Origin: Pseudarthrobacter phenanthrenivorans
GTDB taxonomy: Bacteria; Actinomycetota; Actinomycetes; Actinomycetales; Micrococcaceae
Direction of reading: 5' to 3'
Assembly: GCF_000813845.1 (NCBI RefSeq)
Contig: NZ_JWTB01000007.1
Coordinates: 1-64,000 of the forward strand
DNA length: 64,000 nt
Shown here: in pieces, positions 36,466 to 44,063 of the stretch
Layout: each line of letters opens with the position of its first letter
Position numbering within the stretch: the first letter of the stretch is position 1
The notes under the pieces: model-generated
What the model saw: only the letters and a program-made list of their open reading frames with translations
What the model was told of the DNA's origin: nothing
Database searches by the model: none
Program-made: the position numbers and the translations under genes

Positions 36466-37239
36466 CTAGTGCATGTGGCTTCCACCGTTGATGTCAACGG
36501 TGGTGCCGGTCAGGTAGGCCGAGTCCTCGGACGACAGGAAGGTGATGACGGAAGCAACTTCCTCGGTGGTGGCGTTGCGGCCCAGCGGGATGCCGGCGTT
36601 GATGGCGGCTTCCTGTTCCTCGGTGCTGCCCACGCGGATGTTGGTGTCCACGGCGCCGGGGGTGATGGCGTTGACGGTAACGCCGGTGGTGCCCAGTTCA
36701 CGGGCCAGGGCCTTGGTGAAGCCCAGGATGGCTGCCTTGGCCGCGGAGTAGGGGACCTTGCCGAAGACGCCGCCGCCGCGCTGGGCGGAGACGGAGGACA
36801 TGTTGACGATCCGGCCCCATCCGTTTTCGATCATGTCCGGCAGGAACGCCTTGGTCACCAGGTAGGTGCCGGTGGCGTTGACGTCCATGACCTTGTGCCA
36901 CAGCTCAAGGGTGGTCTCCAGGAACGGGACGGGCGAGGTGATGCCGGCGATGTTGGCCAGGGCGCCGACGGGCGGGAGGTTGCCGGCTGCGACTTCGGCG
37001 GCGACGGCGGCCTGGGCGGCGATGACAGAGGCTTCGTTGGCGACGTCGATCTCATGGCCGAAGGCGGGGACGTTGAATTCGTTGCCGATTTCAGCGGCGA
37101 CCTTGGCGGACTTTTCGCCGTCGAGGTCAAGGATGACGATGCCCCAGCCTTCACGGGCATAGCGGCGGGCGGTGGTGATGCCGATGCCGCGGTCGGAGGT
37201 GGCTCCGGTGAGGACGGCGGTGCGCTGGATGGTGGTCAT
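36466..37239 (-). CDS. SDR-family polyol/ketose dehydrogenase
   Basis: 257 aa short-chain dehydrogenase. The Rossmann motif is a TGATSDRGIG variant (12-21), and the catalytic Ser, Tyr and Lys occur in MSSVSAQRGG and YSAAK. PGAVDTNI and the C-terminal substrate loop are typical of sugar and polyol dehydrogenases. The acidic residue after the first strands (VILDLDGE) suggests NAD rather than NADP. It probably oxidises a polyol such as threitol or a related alcohol to the ketose used by the kinase. It sits 70 bases upstream of the kinase gene. Confidence 0.85.
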   Translation of the reverse strand: MTTIQRTAVLTGATSDRGIGITTARRYAREGWGIVILDLDGEKSAKVAAEIGNEFNVPAFGHEIDVANEASVIAAQAAVAAEVAAGNLPPVGALANIAGITSPVPFLETTLELWHKVMDVNATGTYLVTKAFLPDMIENGWGRIVNMSSVSAQRGGGVFGKVPYSAAKAAILGFTKALARELGTTGVTVNAITPGAVDTNIRVGSTEEQEAAINAGIPLGRNATTEEVASVITFLSSEDSAYLTGTTVDINGGSHMH

Positions 37240-37285
37240 GATGGTGCTCCTTGAATGTGTTTTTGTGGATCGATTGCTACGTATT

Positions 37286-37311
37286 TGTCGTTATGAGGCG
37301 TCAAAACGACA
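37286..37311. promoter_or_regulatory. Inverted repeat between the TIM-barrel and SDR genes
   Basis: Arms TGTCGTT and AACGACA with a 12-base spacer, in the 93-base gap before the SDR gene. The gap is AT-rich compared with its surroundings. It could be an internal promoter operator or a processing hairpin. It differs from the ACTGT-NN-ACAGT sites of the divergent promoter. Confidence 0.4.
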
Positions 37312-37332
37312 TCTGCGGAGCAGTCGATGGTG

Positions 37333-38160
37333 TTAGAGAAGGTCGGTGATGAAGCTTGCTGCCTTGGCGGCGGCGGCGGGGCGTTCGTCATTGGTGACGT
37401 CCCGGGTTTCCAGCTCGAGGGAGAAGTGGCCGGCGTAGCCATCCGCGGCAAGCCGCTTCAGGCCGCCGGCGAAGTCGGCGTCCCCGTTGCCGATGCTGAG
37501 GTTGATGTTCCCCGGCACGGCGTCGCGGAGGTGGACGTGGCTGATGCGGCCCCGGTTCCGGTCCAGGTAGGCCTGGATGTCCTCGCCGGAGGCCACGATG
37601 TGGCTGAAGTCCATGACGATTCCGACGCCGGATCCTGCCAGCCGGTCCGCAAGCAGTCCCGCGCGTTCCAGGTTCCAGCAGAAGCGCAGGAAGTGCAGGG
37701 ATTCGGTCCAAAGTTCGACGCCGAACTCCGCCGCCCGCCGCCCGGCACCAGTGAGCTGGGCGGCGACGAGGTCCAAGTCCTCCTCAACGCTCCGGACCGG
37801 GGTGTGGCCCAAAGCGCCGCACGGCAGAACCAGTGCCTTCGCACCGATGTTGGCGGACAAGGTCAGCAGGGCGTCCAGGTGGCGCTCCCGCGCTGCCTGC
37901 GCATCGGCGTCGAGCACCCTGTTCAGGTCCCCGATGTCGCCGTTCACGGAACGGACGCGGAGCCCGGACGTGTTGACTTCGGCCGACACCGCCTCGACGG
38001 CAGCGGCATCCAGCCCGTACGGAACGTGGTCGCAGACGCCGGGCAGGGCACCGAGGTCGATTTCCTCAAAGCCCAGGCCCTTCATGGTGCGGAGCGCACT
38101 GGCCAGGTCCTGGTGCCGGAAGCTGATGGATGAGCATCCAAGTCTGGAATGGAACATCAT
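37333..38160 (-). CDS. Sugar-phosphate isomerase/epimerase, TIM barrel
   Basis: 275 aa xylose-isomerase-like TIM barrel. Metal ligands are suggested by the Glu in WTESLHF (about 154), VMDFSH, HVHLRD and LELET. The family includes epimerases and the L-erythrulose-1-phosphate isomerase role (LerI) in tetritol pathways. It is first gene of the leftward catabolic operon, facing the transporter across the 185-base control region. Two adjacent ATGs (38160 and 38157) follow AGAGGATCA; either may be used. Confidence 0.82.
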   Translation of the reverse strand: MMFHSRLGCSSISFRHQDLASALRTMKGLGFEEIDLGALPGVCDHVPYGLDAAAVEAVSAEVNTSGLRVRSVNGDIGDLNRVLDADAQAARERHLDALLTLSANIGAKALVLPCGALGHTPVRSVEEDLDLVAAQLTGAGRRAAEFGVELWTESLHFLRFCWNLERAGLLADRLAGSGVGIVMDFSHIVASGEDIQAYLDRNRGRISHVHLRDAVPGNINLSIGNGDADFAGGLKRLAADGYAGHFSLELETRDVTNDERPAAAAKAASFITDLL

Positions 38161-38199
38161 TGATCCTCTGGGTCGTGCCGGGCTGTAGTGATGGGCACC

Positions 38200-38229
38200 A
38201 CAGTATCTTCGTTAACTGTCAACAGTCAA
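38200..38229 (-). promoter_or_regulatory. Promoter of the leftward catabolic operon
   Basis: On the minus strand -35 TTGACT (38224-38229) and -10 TACTGT (38200-38205) are 18 bases apart, about 40 bases ahead of the TIM-barrel gene. The -35 lies inside the first palindrome at 38211-38230, so a repressor there would block RNA polymerase. Confidence 0.55.
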
Positions 38230-38230
38230 C
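38211..38230. promoter_or_regulatory. Operator 1, GTTAACTGT-CA-ACAGTCAAC
   Basis: A 20-bp inverted repeat with one mismatch, core ACTGT-CA-ACAGT (38215-38226). It is one of four copies of the same core in this locus and covers the -35 of the leftward promoter. Confidence 0.75.
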
Positions 38231-38241
38231 TCCCAAAGTCG

Positions 38242-38253
38242 ACTGTTGACAGT
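38242..38253. promoter_or_regulatory. Operator 2, ACTGT-TG-ACAGT
   Basis: Perfect 12-bp core preceded by GTCG, as in the other sites. It contains a TTGACA (38246-38251) that could be the -35 of a rightward promoter for the transporter, although no good -10 is evident. Centre-to-centre distance to operator 1 is about 27 bases. Confidence 0.7.
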
Positions 38254-38287
38254 GAGAATGATGTGGGTCACACTGGAGCATATCCAG

Positions 38288-38299
38288 TTTGTTAACAGT
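38288..38299. promoter_or_regulatory. Operator 3, half-degenerate copy
   Basis: TTTGT-TA-ACAGT followed by CGAC: one perfect half-site and one degenerate half. It lies 46 bases ahead of the MHS transporter start and probably affects rightward transcription. Confidence 0.55.
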
Positions 38300-38345
38300 C
38301 GACAGCGGCCGTCGTTCTGCAGCCGCTCTTCGAAAGGGAACCACC

Positions 38346-39683
38346 ATGAGCAAAGATGCTCTGACCATGCGCGGTCCGGTCCACGGCACCAAGGACGCCA
38401 GGCGAGTTGCCATTGGATCCGGCGTGGGGGCCGTCATCGAGACCTATGACTTCATCGGCTTCGGCACCGCTGCCGCACTGTACTTCGGCACCGCCTTCTT
38501 CCCCGGGAGCGATCCCGTCACGGGGACCCTCGCCTCCTTCGCCACCCTTGGCGTCGGCTTCGCCGCCCGCCCCCTGGGCGGCATCATCGGCGGCCACCTG
38601 GGTGACAAAGTGGGCCGCAAGCCGGTCCTCGTCTCCTCGCTGATCCTGATGGGGCTGGCCACCTTCGCCATCGGCCTGCTCCCCACCTACGCAGCCGTCG
38701 GCCTCCTCGCCCCCGCGCTCCTCGTCTTCGTCCGCATCGTCCAGGGCCTCGCCTTCGGCGCGGAATGGGGCGGCGCCATCCTGATGAGCTACGAGCACGC
38801 GCCGTGGAAGGCCAAGGGCAAGTACACCGGCATCGTCCAGGCCGGCTTCCCGGTGGGCCTGCTCCTGGCCAACCTGACCTTCCTGGCCAGCGCCGGCCTG
38901 GGCAACGAACTGGCCTGGCGCATCCCGTTCCTGGCCAGCATCGTGCTGGTGATCGTGGGCCTGATCATCCGCTCCAAGGTTCCCGAGTCCCCCGTGTTCG
39001 ATGAGGTGAAGGACAGCGGCACCATCGTCAAGGCACCCATCGTGGAGGTCATCAAGACGGACTGGCGCAACATCGTCAAGGGCATCGGCCTGCGCATCGC
39101 CGAGACCGCCGGTTACGCCGTTTCGATCACATACATGATTTCCTACATCAACAGCCAGCACCTCGCGGACAAGACCCAGACCCTGGTCGCCCTGAGCATC
39201 GCCTCCGCCATCGGCATTGTCGCCACCCAGGCCTGGGCTGCCCTGACGGACCGCATCGGCCGCCGCCCGCTGTACGTCTGGTCCACCGCCTTCGCGGCCC
39301 TGTTCGCCATTCCGATGTTCCTGCTGGTCAACACCGGCCTGTTCATCGCCATCATCCTGACCATCGTGATCTCCTACGCGGTCTGCCAGAACTCCCTCGC
39401 CGGCGCACAGGGCGCCTGGTTCCCCGAGCTTTTCCAGGCCAAGACCCGCGCGTCCGGTGCCAGCCTCGCGTACCAGATCTCGGCCATGGTCTCCGGCTTC
39501 ACCCCGTTCATCACCACCCTCCTGTTCGTCAGCTTCGGCTGGATGGGCCCGGCACTGCTCTTCGGCGCCTACGCCTTGATCGGCCTCTGGGCGGCCGTCG
39601 CCACCCGCGAAACCTGGGGCAAGCGGGAACGGGAACTGGCTGATGAGGCGACCAAAAGCACCCCGAACACCGTCAACGCCTGA
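38346..39683 (+). CDS. MHS-family MFS transporter
   Basis: 445 aa with about 12 membrane segments. IETYDFIGFGTAAALYFG and the loop GHLGDKVGRKPVLV mark the metabolite:H+ symporter family, whose known members move carboxylates such as shikimate, alpha-ketoglutarate or proline. Association with polyol and sugar enzymes is unusual for the family, so the substrate may be an acid or unusual sugar. AAGGGAA precedes the ATG at 38346. It is first of three rightward genes with the two transketolase subunits. Confidence 0.88.
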   Translation: MSKDALTMRGPVHGTKDARRVAIGSGVGAVIETYDFIGFGTAAALYFGTAFFPGSDPVTGTLASFATLGVGFAARPLGGIIGGHLGDKVGRKPVLVSSLILMGLATFAIGLLPTYAAVGLLAPALLVFVRIVQGLAFGAEWGGAILMSYEHAPWKAKGKYTGIVQAGFPVGLLLANLTFLASAGLGNELAWRIPFLASIVLVIVGLIIRSKVPESPVFDEVKDSGTIVKAPIVEVIKTDWRNIVKGIGLRIAETAGYAVSITYMISYINSQHLADKTQTLVALSIASAIGIVATQAWAALTDRIGRRPLYVWSTAFAALFAIPMFLLVNTGLFIAIILTIVISYAVCQNSLAGAQGAWFPELFQAKTRASGASLAYQISAMVSGFTPFITTLLFVSFGWMGPALLFGAYALIGLWAAVATRETWGKRERELADEATKSTPNTVNA

Positions 39684-39719
39684 ATGACCACCACGTACAA
39701 AACGACCACGGAGCAAGCA

Positions 39720-40631
39720 ATGCCTACAGATACCGTCCAGGACGCCGCCCCGCAGGGACCCGCACTGCAGAATGCGGTGACTCCGGAACGGCTGGAGAAG
39801 ATCAGCGCCGCCGCGTACCGGATCCGGCACCACGCCCTCAACATGGGCGAGGTGCAGGGCCAGGGGTACGTGGGCCAGGCGCTGGGCGCAGCCGACATGC
39901 TCGCCACCGTCTACGGGGACCAGCTGCGGTTCCGCGCCGAGGACCCGCACTGGGAAGCACGCGACCGGTTCCTGTTGTCCACCGGCCACTACGCGATCGG
40001 CCACTACGCCGCCCTCGCCGAAGCCGGGATCGTCCCGGTGGAGGAACTGGAGACCTACGGATCGGACGACTCCCGGCTGCCGATGTCCGGCATGTCCACC
40101 TACACTCCCGGCATGGAAATCTCCGGCGGCTCCCTGGGCCACGGCCTGACCATCGCCGTCGGCATGGCTCTGGGACTGCGCTACCAGGGCTCGAACGCCC
40201 GGGTGTTCAACTTCCTCTCCGACGGCGAACTGGACGAGGGCTCCACCTGGGAAGCGGCCATGGGTGCGCACCACCACCAGCTGGGCAACCTCACCGCCAT
40301 GGTGGACATCAACGCCCTGCAGGCCGACGGTAAGACCGACACGGTGCTCCGCACCGAACCGGTCACCGAAAAGTGGGAATCCTTCGGCTGGTACACCCAG
40401 CGGGTGGACGGGAACGACGTCGGCGCGCTGCTGGCAGCGTTCGACAACGCAGCCGCCCAGGCCGCCGCCGTCGGACGCCCCTCCGTGATCCTGTGCGACA
40501 CCAAGGTGGGCCGCGGCGTTCCGCTGCTGGAAAACCGCGAAAAGGCGCACTTCATGCGCATCGAAGAAAACGAATGGCAGATCTGCCGCGAGCAGCTCAC
40601 TGCCGGCTACGAAGGAAAGGCTTCAGCATGA
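39720..40631 (+). CDS. Split transketolase, N-terminal (TPP-binding) subunit
   Basis: 303 aa. The thiamine pyrophosphate/Mg motif is a variant SDGELDEGSTWEAAMGAHHHQLGNLTAMVDIN (the usual GDG reads SDG). GHGLTIAVGMALG and HYAIGHYAALAEAG carry other cofactor contacts. It needs the C-terminal subunit next door to form the active enzyme. I take the ATG at 39720, with GGAG 6 bases ahead, rather than the ATG that directly follows the transporter stop. Split transketolases are used in several actinobacterial sugar pathways. Confidence 0.9.
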   Translation: MPTDTVQDAAPQGPALQNAVTPERLEKISAAAYRIRHHALNMGEVQGQGYVGQALGAADMLATVYGDQLRFRAEDPHWEARDRFLLSTGHYAIGHYAALAEAGIVPVEELETYGSDDSRLPMSGMSTYTPGMEISGGSLGHGLTIAVGMALGLRYQGSNARVFNFLSDGELDEGSTWEAAMGAHHHQLGNLTAMVDINALQADGKTDTVLRTEPVTEKWESFGWYTQRVDGNDVGALLAAFDNAAAQAAAVGRPSVILCDTKVGRGVPLLENREKAHFMRIEENEWQICREQLTAGYEGKASA

Positions 40632-41653
40632 GCACCACCACCGAGGCCCCGGACACCGCAGCTGCTGCGGCAGCCAAGCCGAAGCTGAAGACGTCGGCGA
40701 TGATCGCGTCGTTCGCCGACCCCGGGCAGAAGACCTCCTCCGCGCCGTTCGGGCACGCACTGGTGAAGGCCGCGCAGGAAAACGACAGGATCGTTGGCCT
40801 GACCGCGGACCTGGGCAAGTACACGGATATCCACATCTTCGCCAAGGCCTTCCCGGAGCGGTTTTTCCAGATGGGCATGGCCGAGCAGCTGCTCTTCGGC
40901 GCAGCCGCCGGCCTGGCCGAGTCCGGCCTGGTGCCGTTCGCCTCCACCTACTCGGTGTTCGCCGCCCGCCGCGCCTACGACTTCCTGTGCCTCGACGCCG
41001 CGGAACCGAACCTGAACGTCAATATCGTGGGTGGCCTGCCGGGCCTGACCACCGGTTACGGCCCCAGCCACCAGGCCACCGAGGACATGGCGATCTTCCG
41101 CGGCATGCCCAACCTGACAATCGTTGACCCGTGCGATTCGGTGGACATCGAGCAGGCCGTGCCGCAGCTGGCCGCTTCCGCGGGACCCACTTACCTGCGC
41201 CTGCTGCGCGGCAACGTTCCCACCGTCCTGGACGAGTACGACTACACGTTCGAGCTCGGCAAGGCCAAGGTCCTGCGCGGCGGCAACGACGTCGTCTTCA
41301 TCTCCTCCGGCCTGATGACCATGCGCGCCCTGCAGGCAGCCAAGGCGCTGGCGGCACACAACGTGGACGTCGCCGTCGTGCACACGCCCACCATCAAGCC
41401 GTTCGACGCCGAAACCGTTCTCAAGGAGGTCAACACCGACCGGCTCGCCGTCACCCTGGAAAACCACTCCGTGGTGGGCGGCCTGTTCGAAACCGTGGCT
41501 TCCGCCGTCGTCACCGCCGGCGTGGGCAAGCGCGTGGTGCCCGTGGCACTGCCGGACCAGTTCCTGGACGCGGGCGCCCTGCCCACGCTGCACGACCGGT
41601 ACGGCCTCGCCGTCGACCGCATCGTGGCCAAGGTCCTCGCCGAACTCGGCTAA
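40628..41653 (+). CDS. Split transketolase, C-terminal subunit
   Basis: 341 aa containing the pyrimidine-binding domain (FFQMGMAEQLLFGAAAGLAESG, with the catalytic Glu near the start) and the C-terminal transketolase domain (VFISSGLMTMRALQAAKAL). Its ATG overlaps the previous subunit's stop as ATGA, so the two are made together. In an erythrulose pathway it would combine erythrose-4-phosphate with the pentose phosphate pool; in an apiose-type pathway a split transketolase acts on apulose-4-phosphate. Context here slightly favours the former. Confidence 0.9.
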   Translation: MSTTTEAPDTAAAAAAKPKLKTSAMIASFADPGQKTSSAPFGHALVKAAQENDRIVGLTADLGKYTDIHIFAKAFPERFFQMGMAEQLLFGAAAGLAESGLVPFASTYSVFAARRAYDFLCLDAAEPNLNVNIVGGLPGLTTGYGPSHQATEDMAIFRGMPNLTIVDPCDSVDIEQAVPQLAASAGPTYLRLLRGNVPTVLDEYDYTFELGKAKVLRGGNDVVFISSGLMTMRALQAAKALAAHNVDVAVVHTPTIKPFDAETVLKEVNTDRLAVTLENHSVVGGLFETVASAVVTAGVGKRVVPVALPDQFLDAGALPTLHDRYGLAVDRIVAKVLAELG

Positions 41654-41665
41654 GGCAGCACCAAT

Positions 41666-41710
41666 GCAGAAAGCACGGCACCGGTCCCAGGCCGGAGCCG
41701 TGCTTTCTGC
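41666..41710 (+). terminator. Intrinsic terminator after the transketolase genes
   Basis: A perfect 14-bp stem (GCAGAAAGCACGGC and complement) with a 17-base loop, just after the stop of the transketolase subunit and ahead of the GntR gene's promoter. Confidence 0.75.
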
Positions 41711-41730
41711 CGTAGTATCGAAACCACTAC

Positions 41731-41746
41731 CGACTGTAAACAGTCG
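41731..41746. promoter_or_regulatory. Operator 4 in front of the GntR gene
   Basis: CGACTGT-AA-ACAGTCG, a perfect 16-bp palindrome with the same core as the sites at 38211, 38242 and 38288. It lies just downstream of a TAGTAT -10 (41713-41718) and 25 bases ahead of the start, fitting autorepression. Confidence 0.75.
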
Positions 41747-41771
41747 ACTTATGACATTGAGGACAGAAGCC

Positions 41772-42431
41772 ATGGCCGGACTCACCGCCCCGCTGCTGGG
41801 ACTGGAAAAGAAAAGCCTGCGCGAGCAGGCACTCTCCGCGCTGCGGACCGCCATCACCAGCGGCGAACTGGAACCCGGCCGGCACCTGGTGGAAACAGAA
41901 TTGTCCGAGATGCTCCAGATCAGCCGCGGCACCCTGCGCGAAGCCCTCCGCCAGCTGGAGCAGGAAGGCCTGCTGTCCGCCGGACCCCGCGGCCGCCTGT
42001 CCGTCCGCCACTTGGACGAAAAGGAAATCCGGGACATCTACGCCGTCCGGGCCGCCCTTGAATCCCTCGCCGCCCGGACCCTGTGCGAACTCCCGGACCG
42101 GCAGCACGTCACCGAGTCGCTGCACAAGGCGATCGACGCCATGACCGATGCCACCAGCGGAAGCCTGGAGCAACGTATCGAATCCGATCTCGAGTTCCAC
42201 CGCACCCTTTGCCGCCTCACCGGCAACGAAACCCTCCTTCACTCCTGGGAATCCCTCGAGGGCTCCATCCGGATGTCCATCATGTTCGCGGGCCTGGAAA
42301 AGGGCGTGAGCAACATGAGCGTGGACCGCCACAAGGACATCGTGGCCGCCATCGACACCGGAGACGCCGCCCTGGCCCGGAAGACGATCCTGGAACACAT
42401 GGACACCGCGGCCGCCAACCTGGTGGCGTAG
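41772..42431 (+). CDS. GntR/FadR-family regulator of the tetrose-like locus
   Basis: 219 aa. The winged helix (about 15-75; LVETELSEMLQISRGTLREALRQLEQEGLL) is followed by an FCD domain (about 85-210) with DLEFH (Asp and His ligands) and VDRHKDIV. The ATG at 41772 has GAGGA 8 bases ahead; an ATG seven codons upstream is also possible. The palindrome in front of its gene recurs at the divergent catabolic promoters, so it is almost certainly the regulator of these genes, with a phosphorylated intermediate or the imported compound as inducer (inference). Confidence 0.87.
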   Translation: MAGLTAPLLGLEKKSLREQALSALRTAITSGELEPGRHLVETELSEMLQISRGTLREALRQLEQEGLLSAGPRGRLSVRHLDEKEIRDIYAVRAALESLAARTLCELPDRQHVTESLHKAIDAMTDATSGSLEQRIESDLEFHRTLCRLTGNETLLHSWESLEGSIRMSIMFAGLEKGVSNMSVDRHKDIVAAIDTGDAALARKTILEHMDTAAANLVA

Positions 42432-42479
42432 CTTTCCTGCCTCTGTCAAGCGTTTGGGAATCCCTGCGCACTCCCGGCC

Positions 42480-42516
42480 GTTAACCTACTGCGCGGTAAA
42501 TAACCGCGGCGTTAAC
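42480..42516. promoter_or_regulatory. Nested inverted repeats in front of the hexapeptide-repeat gene
   Basis: CGCGGT-AAATA-ACCGCG (42492-42508) lies between two GTTAAC palindromes (42480-42485 and 42511-42516). It ends 11 bases before the start codon and may be an operator or a 5' hairpin. No promoter elements are certain. Confidence 0.4.
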
Positions 42517-42526
42517 GAGGGATGGT

Positions 42527-42976
42527 ATGACCGCAAAGTTTGTGTCATTTGAGGACGACGCCGGCAAGGTCACCCGGTATGCCCGCCACGACAACGGCGG
42601 CGGGCTCATCGCCCCGGGAGCCATGGTGGCGGACAACGCCAGGATCGGCCCCATGACCTACATCGAGCACGGCGCCAGGGTGGGGGCAGGGTGCCGGATC
42701 GGCCACGGCAGCTGGATCGACCGGGATGCCACCATCGGAGACCGGACTGTGATTGGTGACGGCGTCCGCATCGGCCGGGGCACGGTCATCGGCAACCGCG
42801 TGCACATCGGCAGCCACTCAAGGATCGGCTCGAGTGTCCTGATCGAGCACGGCGCCCACCTGGATACCGACAGCACCGTGCCAGACGGCAGCGAAGTCCT
42901 GGCCGGGGCGCACTCACGCCTGGCACCGGCACGGCACCGGCAGCACCGCAAAACCAAGGGCGGGCTGGCCGCCTAG
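42527..42976 (+). CDS. Left-handed beta-helix (hexapeptide-repeat) protein
   Basis: 149 aa with about nine hexapeptide turns (IAPGAMVADNARIGPMTYIEHGARVGAG...), residues about 27-130, then a basic tail (ARHRQHRKTKGG). This fold is used by acyltransferases and by carbonic-anhydrase-like or polymer-forming proteins. There is no recognisable CoA-binding loop, so transferase activity is uncertain. AGGGATGGT precedes the ATG. It is a lone gene between the GntR regulator and the cellobiose locus. Confidence 0.75.
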   Translation: MTAKFVSFEDDAGKVTRYARHDNGGGLIAPGAMVADNARIGPMTYIEHGARVGAGCRIGHGSWIDRDATIGDRTVIGDGVRIGRGTVIGNRVHIGSHSRIGSSVLIEHGAHLDTDSTVPDGSEVLAGAHSRLAPARHRQHRKTKGGLAA

Positions 42977-43010
42977 GCACGGCCTAAAAAGCCCTGCGGG
43001 TCCTTGGCCG

Positions 43011-44063
43011 CTAGGGAACGGAGCTTCCGCGCACCACCAGTTCCGCCGGATAAATAACCGGTTCCGGTGCTTCTCCGGGCTCCCCGATGGCTTCCACCAG
43101 AAGCTTTCCGGCTGCGGCCGCGATATCCGCCATGGGATGGGCCACTGTGGTGAGCCCCAGGCCATGCGCCGCCTGGATGGAGTGGTTGTCGAAGCCCACC
43201 ACTGCGACGTCCTCCGGCACCCGCCGCCCCCTTCCGCGAAGAGTGTCCACCACGCCGAGCGCCATGAGGTCGGACGCAGCGAATATTCCGTCCACATCAG
43301 GCGACATGGCCAGCAATTGGGCCGCAGCATCGGCGCCGCCCGCCGTCGTAAAGTCCCCGTGGATGACGGGTCCGGGCTGGATGCCCGCTTCCCGTAGTCC
43401 CTGCAGCCAGCCGTCCAGGCGGTCGACGGCGGCCGTCATGTCAGTGGGGCCGGCAACAGTTGCCAACTTACGGCGGCCGGCGCCGGACAGGTGCCGCGCC
43501 GCCAGCCGGCCGCCCTCGACGTTGTCCAGGTCCACATAGGGAATCCCCGCGTCCGTGTCCCACGGCCTGCCGATGAAGACGGTGGGCAGCCCGGTGGCGC
43601 CCAGGGTCTCCACCCAGTCGTCGGCGCGGTGGTGGGACACCACGATCGCGCCGTCGACGTGTCCTCCACGCAGGTAGCGGAGGGTCCGCGCGGAGTCATC
43701 CCCGGCCCGGGACATGAGCAGCACCAACTGCAGGTCCGTCTCGCGGAGGGCTTCATTGACTCCCATGATCACCGCGGCAAAGTACGGGTCCATCATGACC
43801 CTGGCGTCGGGTTCGGGGATGACCAGCGCCACGGATCCCGCCCGCCGAGTGACCAGGCTCCGCGCAGCACGGTTGGGGGTGTATCCCAGCGCCACAATCG
43901 CGGCGTCAACGGCCGCCTGGGCCTGTGCGCTCACCTTGGAGCCGCCGTTGATCGCACGGGATGCGGTGGAGCGGGACACCCCGGCGGCCGACGCCAGGTC
44001 CTCCAGCGTAGGACTGGGCCGCCCTGCCCCTGCCGGGGCCGGGCGGCTGGAGTTTGCGTTCAT
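43011..44063 (-). CDS. cebR: LacI-family regulator, CebR-like
   Basis: 350 aa. The LacI helix-turn-helix (about 18-60) contains TLEDLASAAGVSRSTASRAING, and a periplasmic-binding-protein fold follows. The locus holds three copies of TGGGAGCGCTCCCA-type sites, the sequence bound by CebR of Streptomyces, the cellobiose/cellooligosaccharide repressor. The gene follows bglC, its ATG overlapping the stop by one base (TAATG), unlike the separate position of cebR in Streptomyces. Hence the repressor is made with the genes it controls. Confidence 0.85.
   Translation of the reverse strand: MNANSSRPAPAGAGRPSPTLEDLASAAGVSRSTASRAINGGSKVSAQAQAAVDAAIVALGYTPNRAARSLVTRRAGSVALVIPEPDARVMMDPYFAAVIMGVNEALRETDLQLVLLMSRAGDDSARTLRYLRGGHVDGAIVVSHHRADDWVETLGATGLPTVFIGRPWDTDAGIPYVDLDNVEGGRLAARHLSGAGRRKLATVAGPTDMTAAVDRLDGWLQGLREAGIQPGPVIHGDFTTAGGADAAAQLLAMSPDVDGIFAASDLMALGVVDTLRGRGRRVPEDVAVVGFDNHSIQAAHGLGLTTVAHPMADIAAAAGKLLVEAIGEPGEAPEPVIYPAELVVRGSSVP

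Noticed and set aside
39684-39719. Upstream ATG as the transketolase N-subunit start, directly after the transporter stop
   Set aside because: It lacks a ribosome site, whereas the ATG at 39720 has GGAG at 6 bases.
38292-40550. A 752-codon open frame antisense to the MHS transporter and transketolase genes
   Set aside because: It is a shadow of strongly G/C-ending codons; the protein is low-complexity (G, D, E, H rich) and matches no family, while the plus strand has clear domains.
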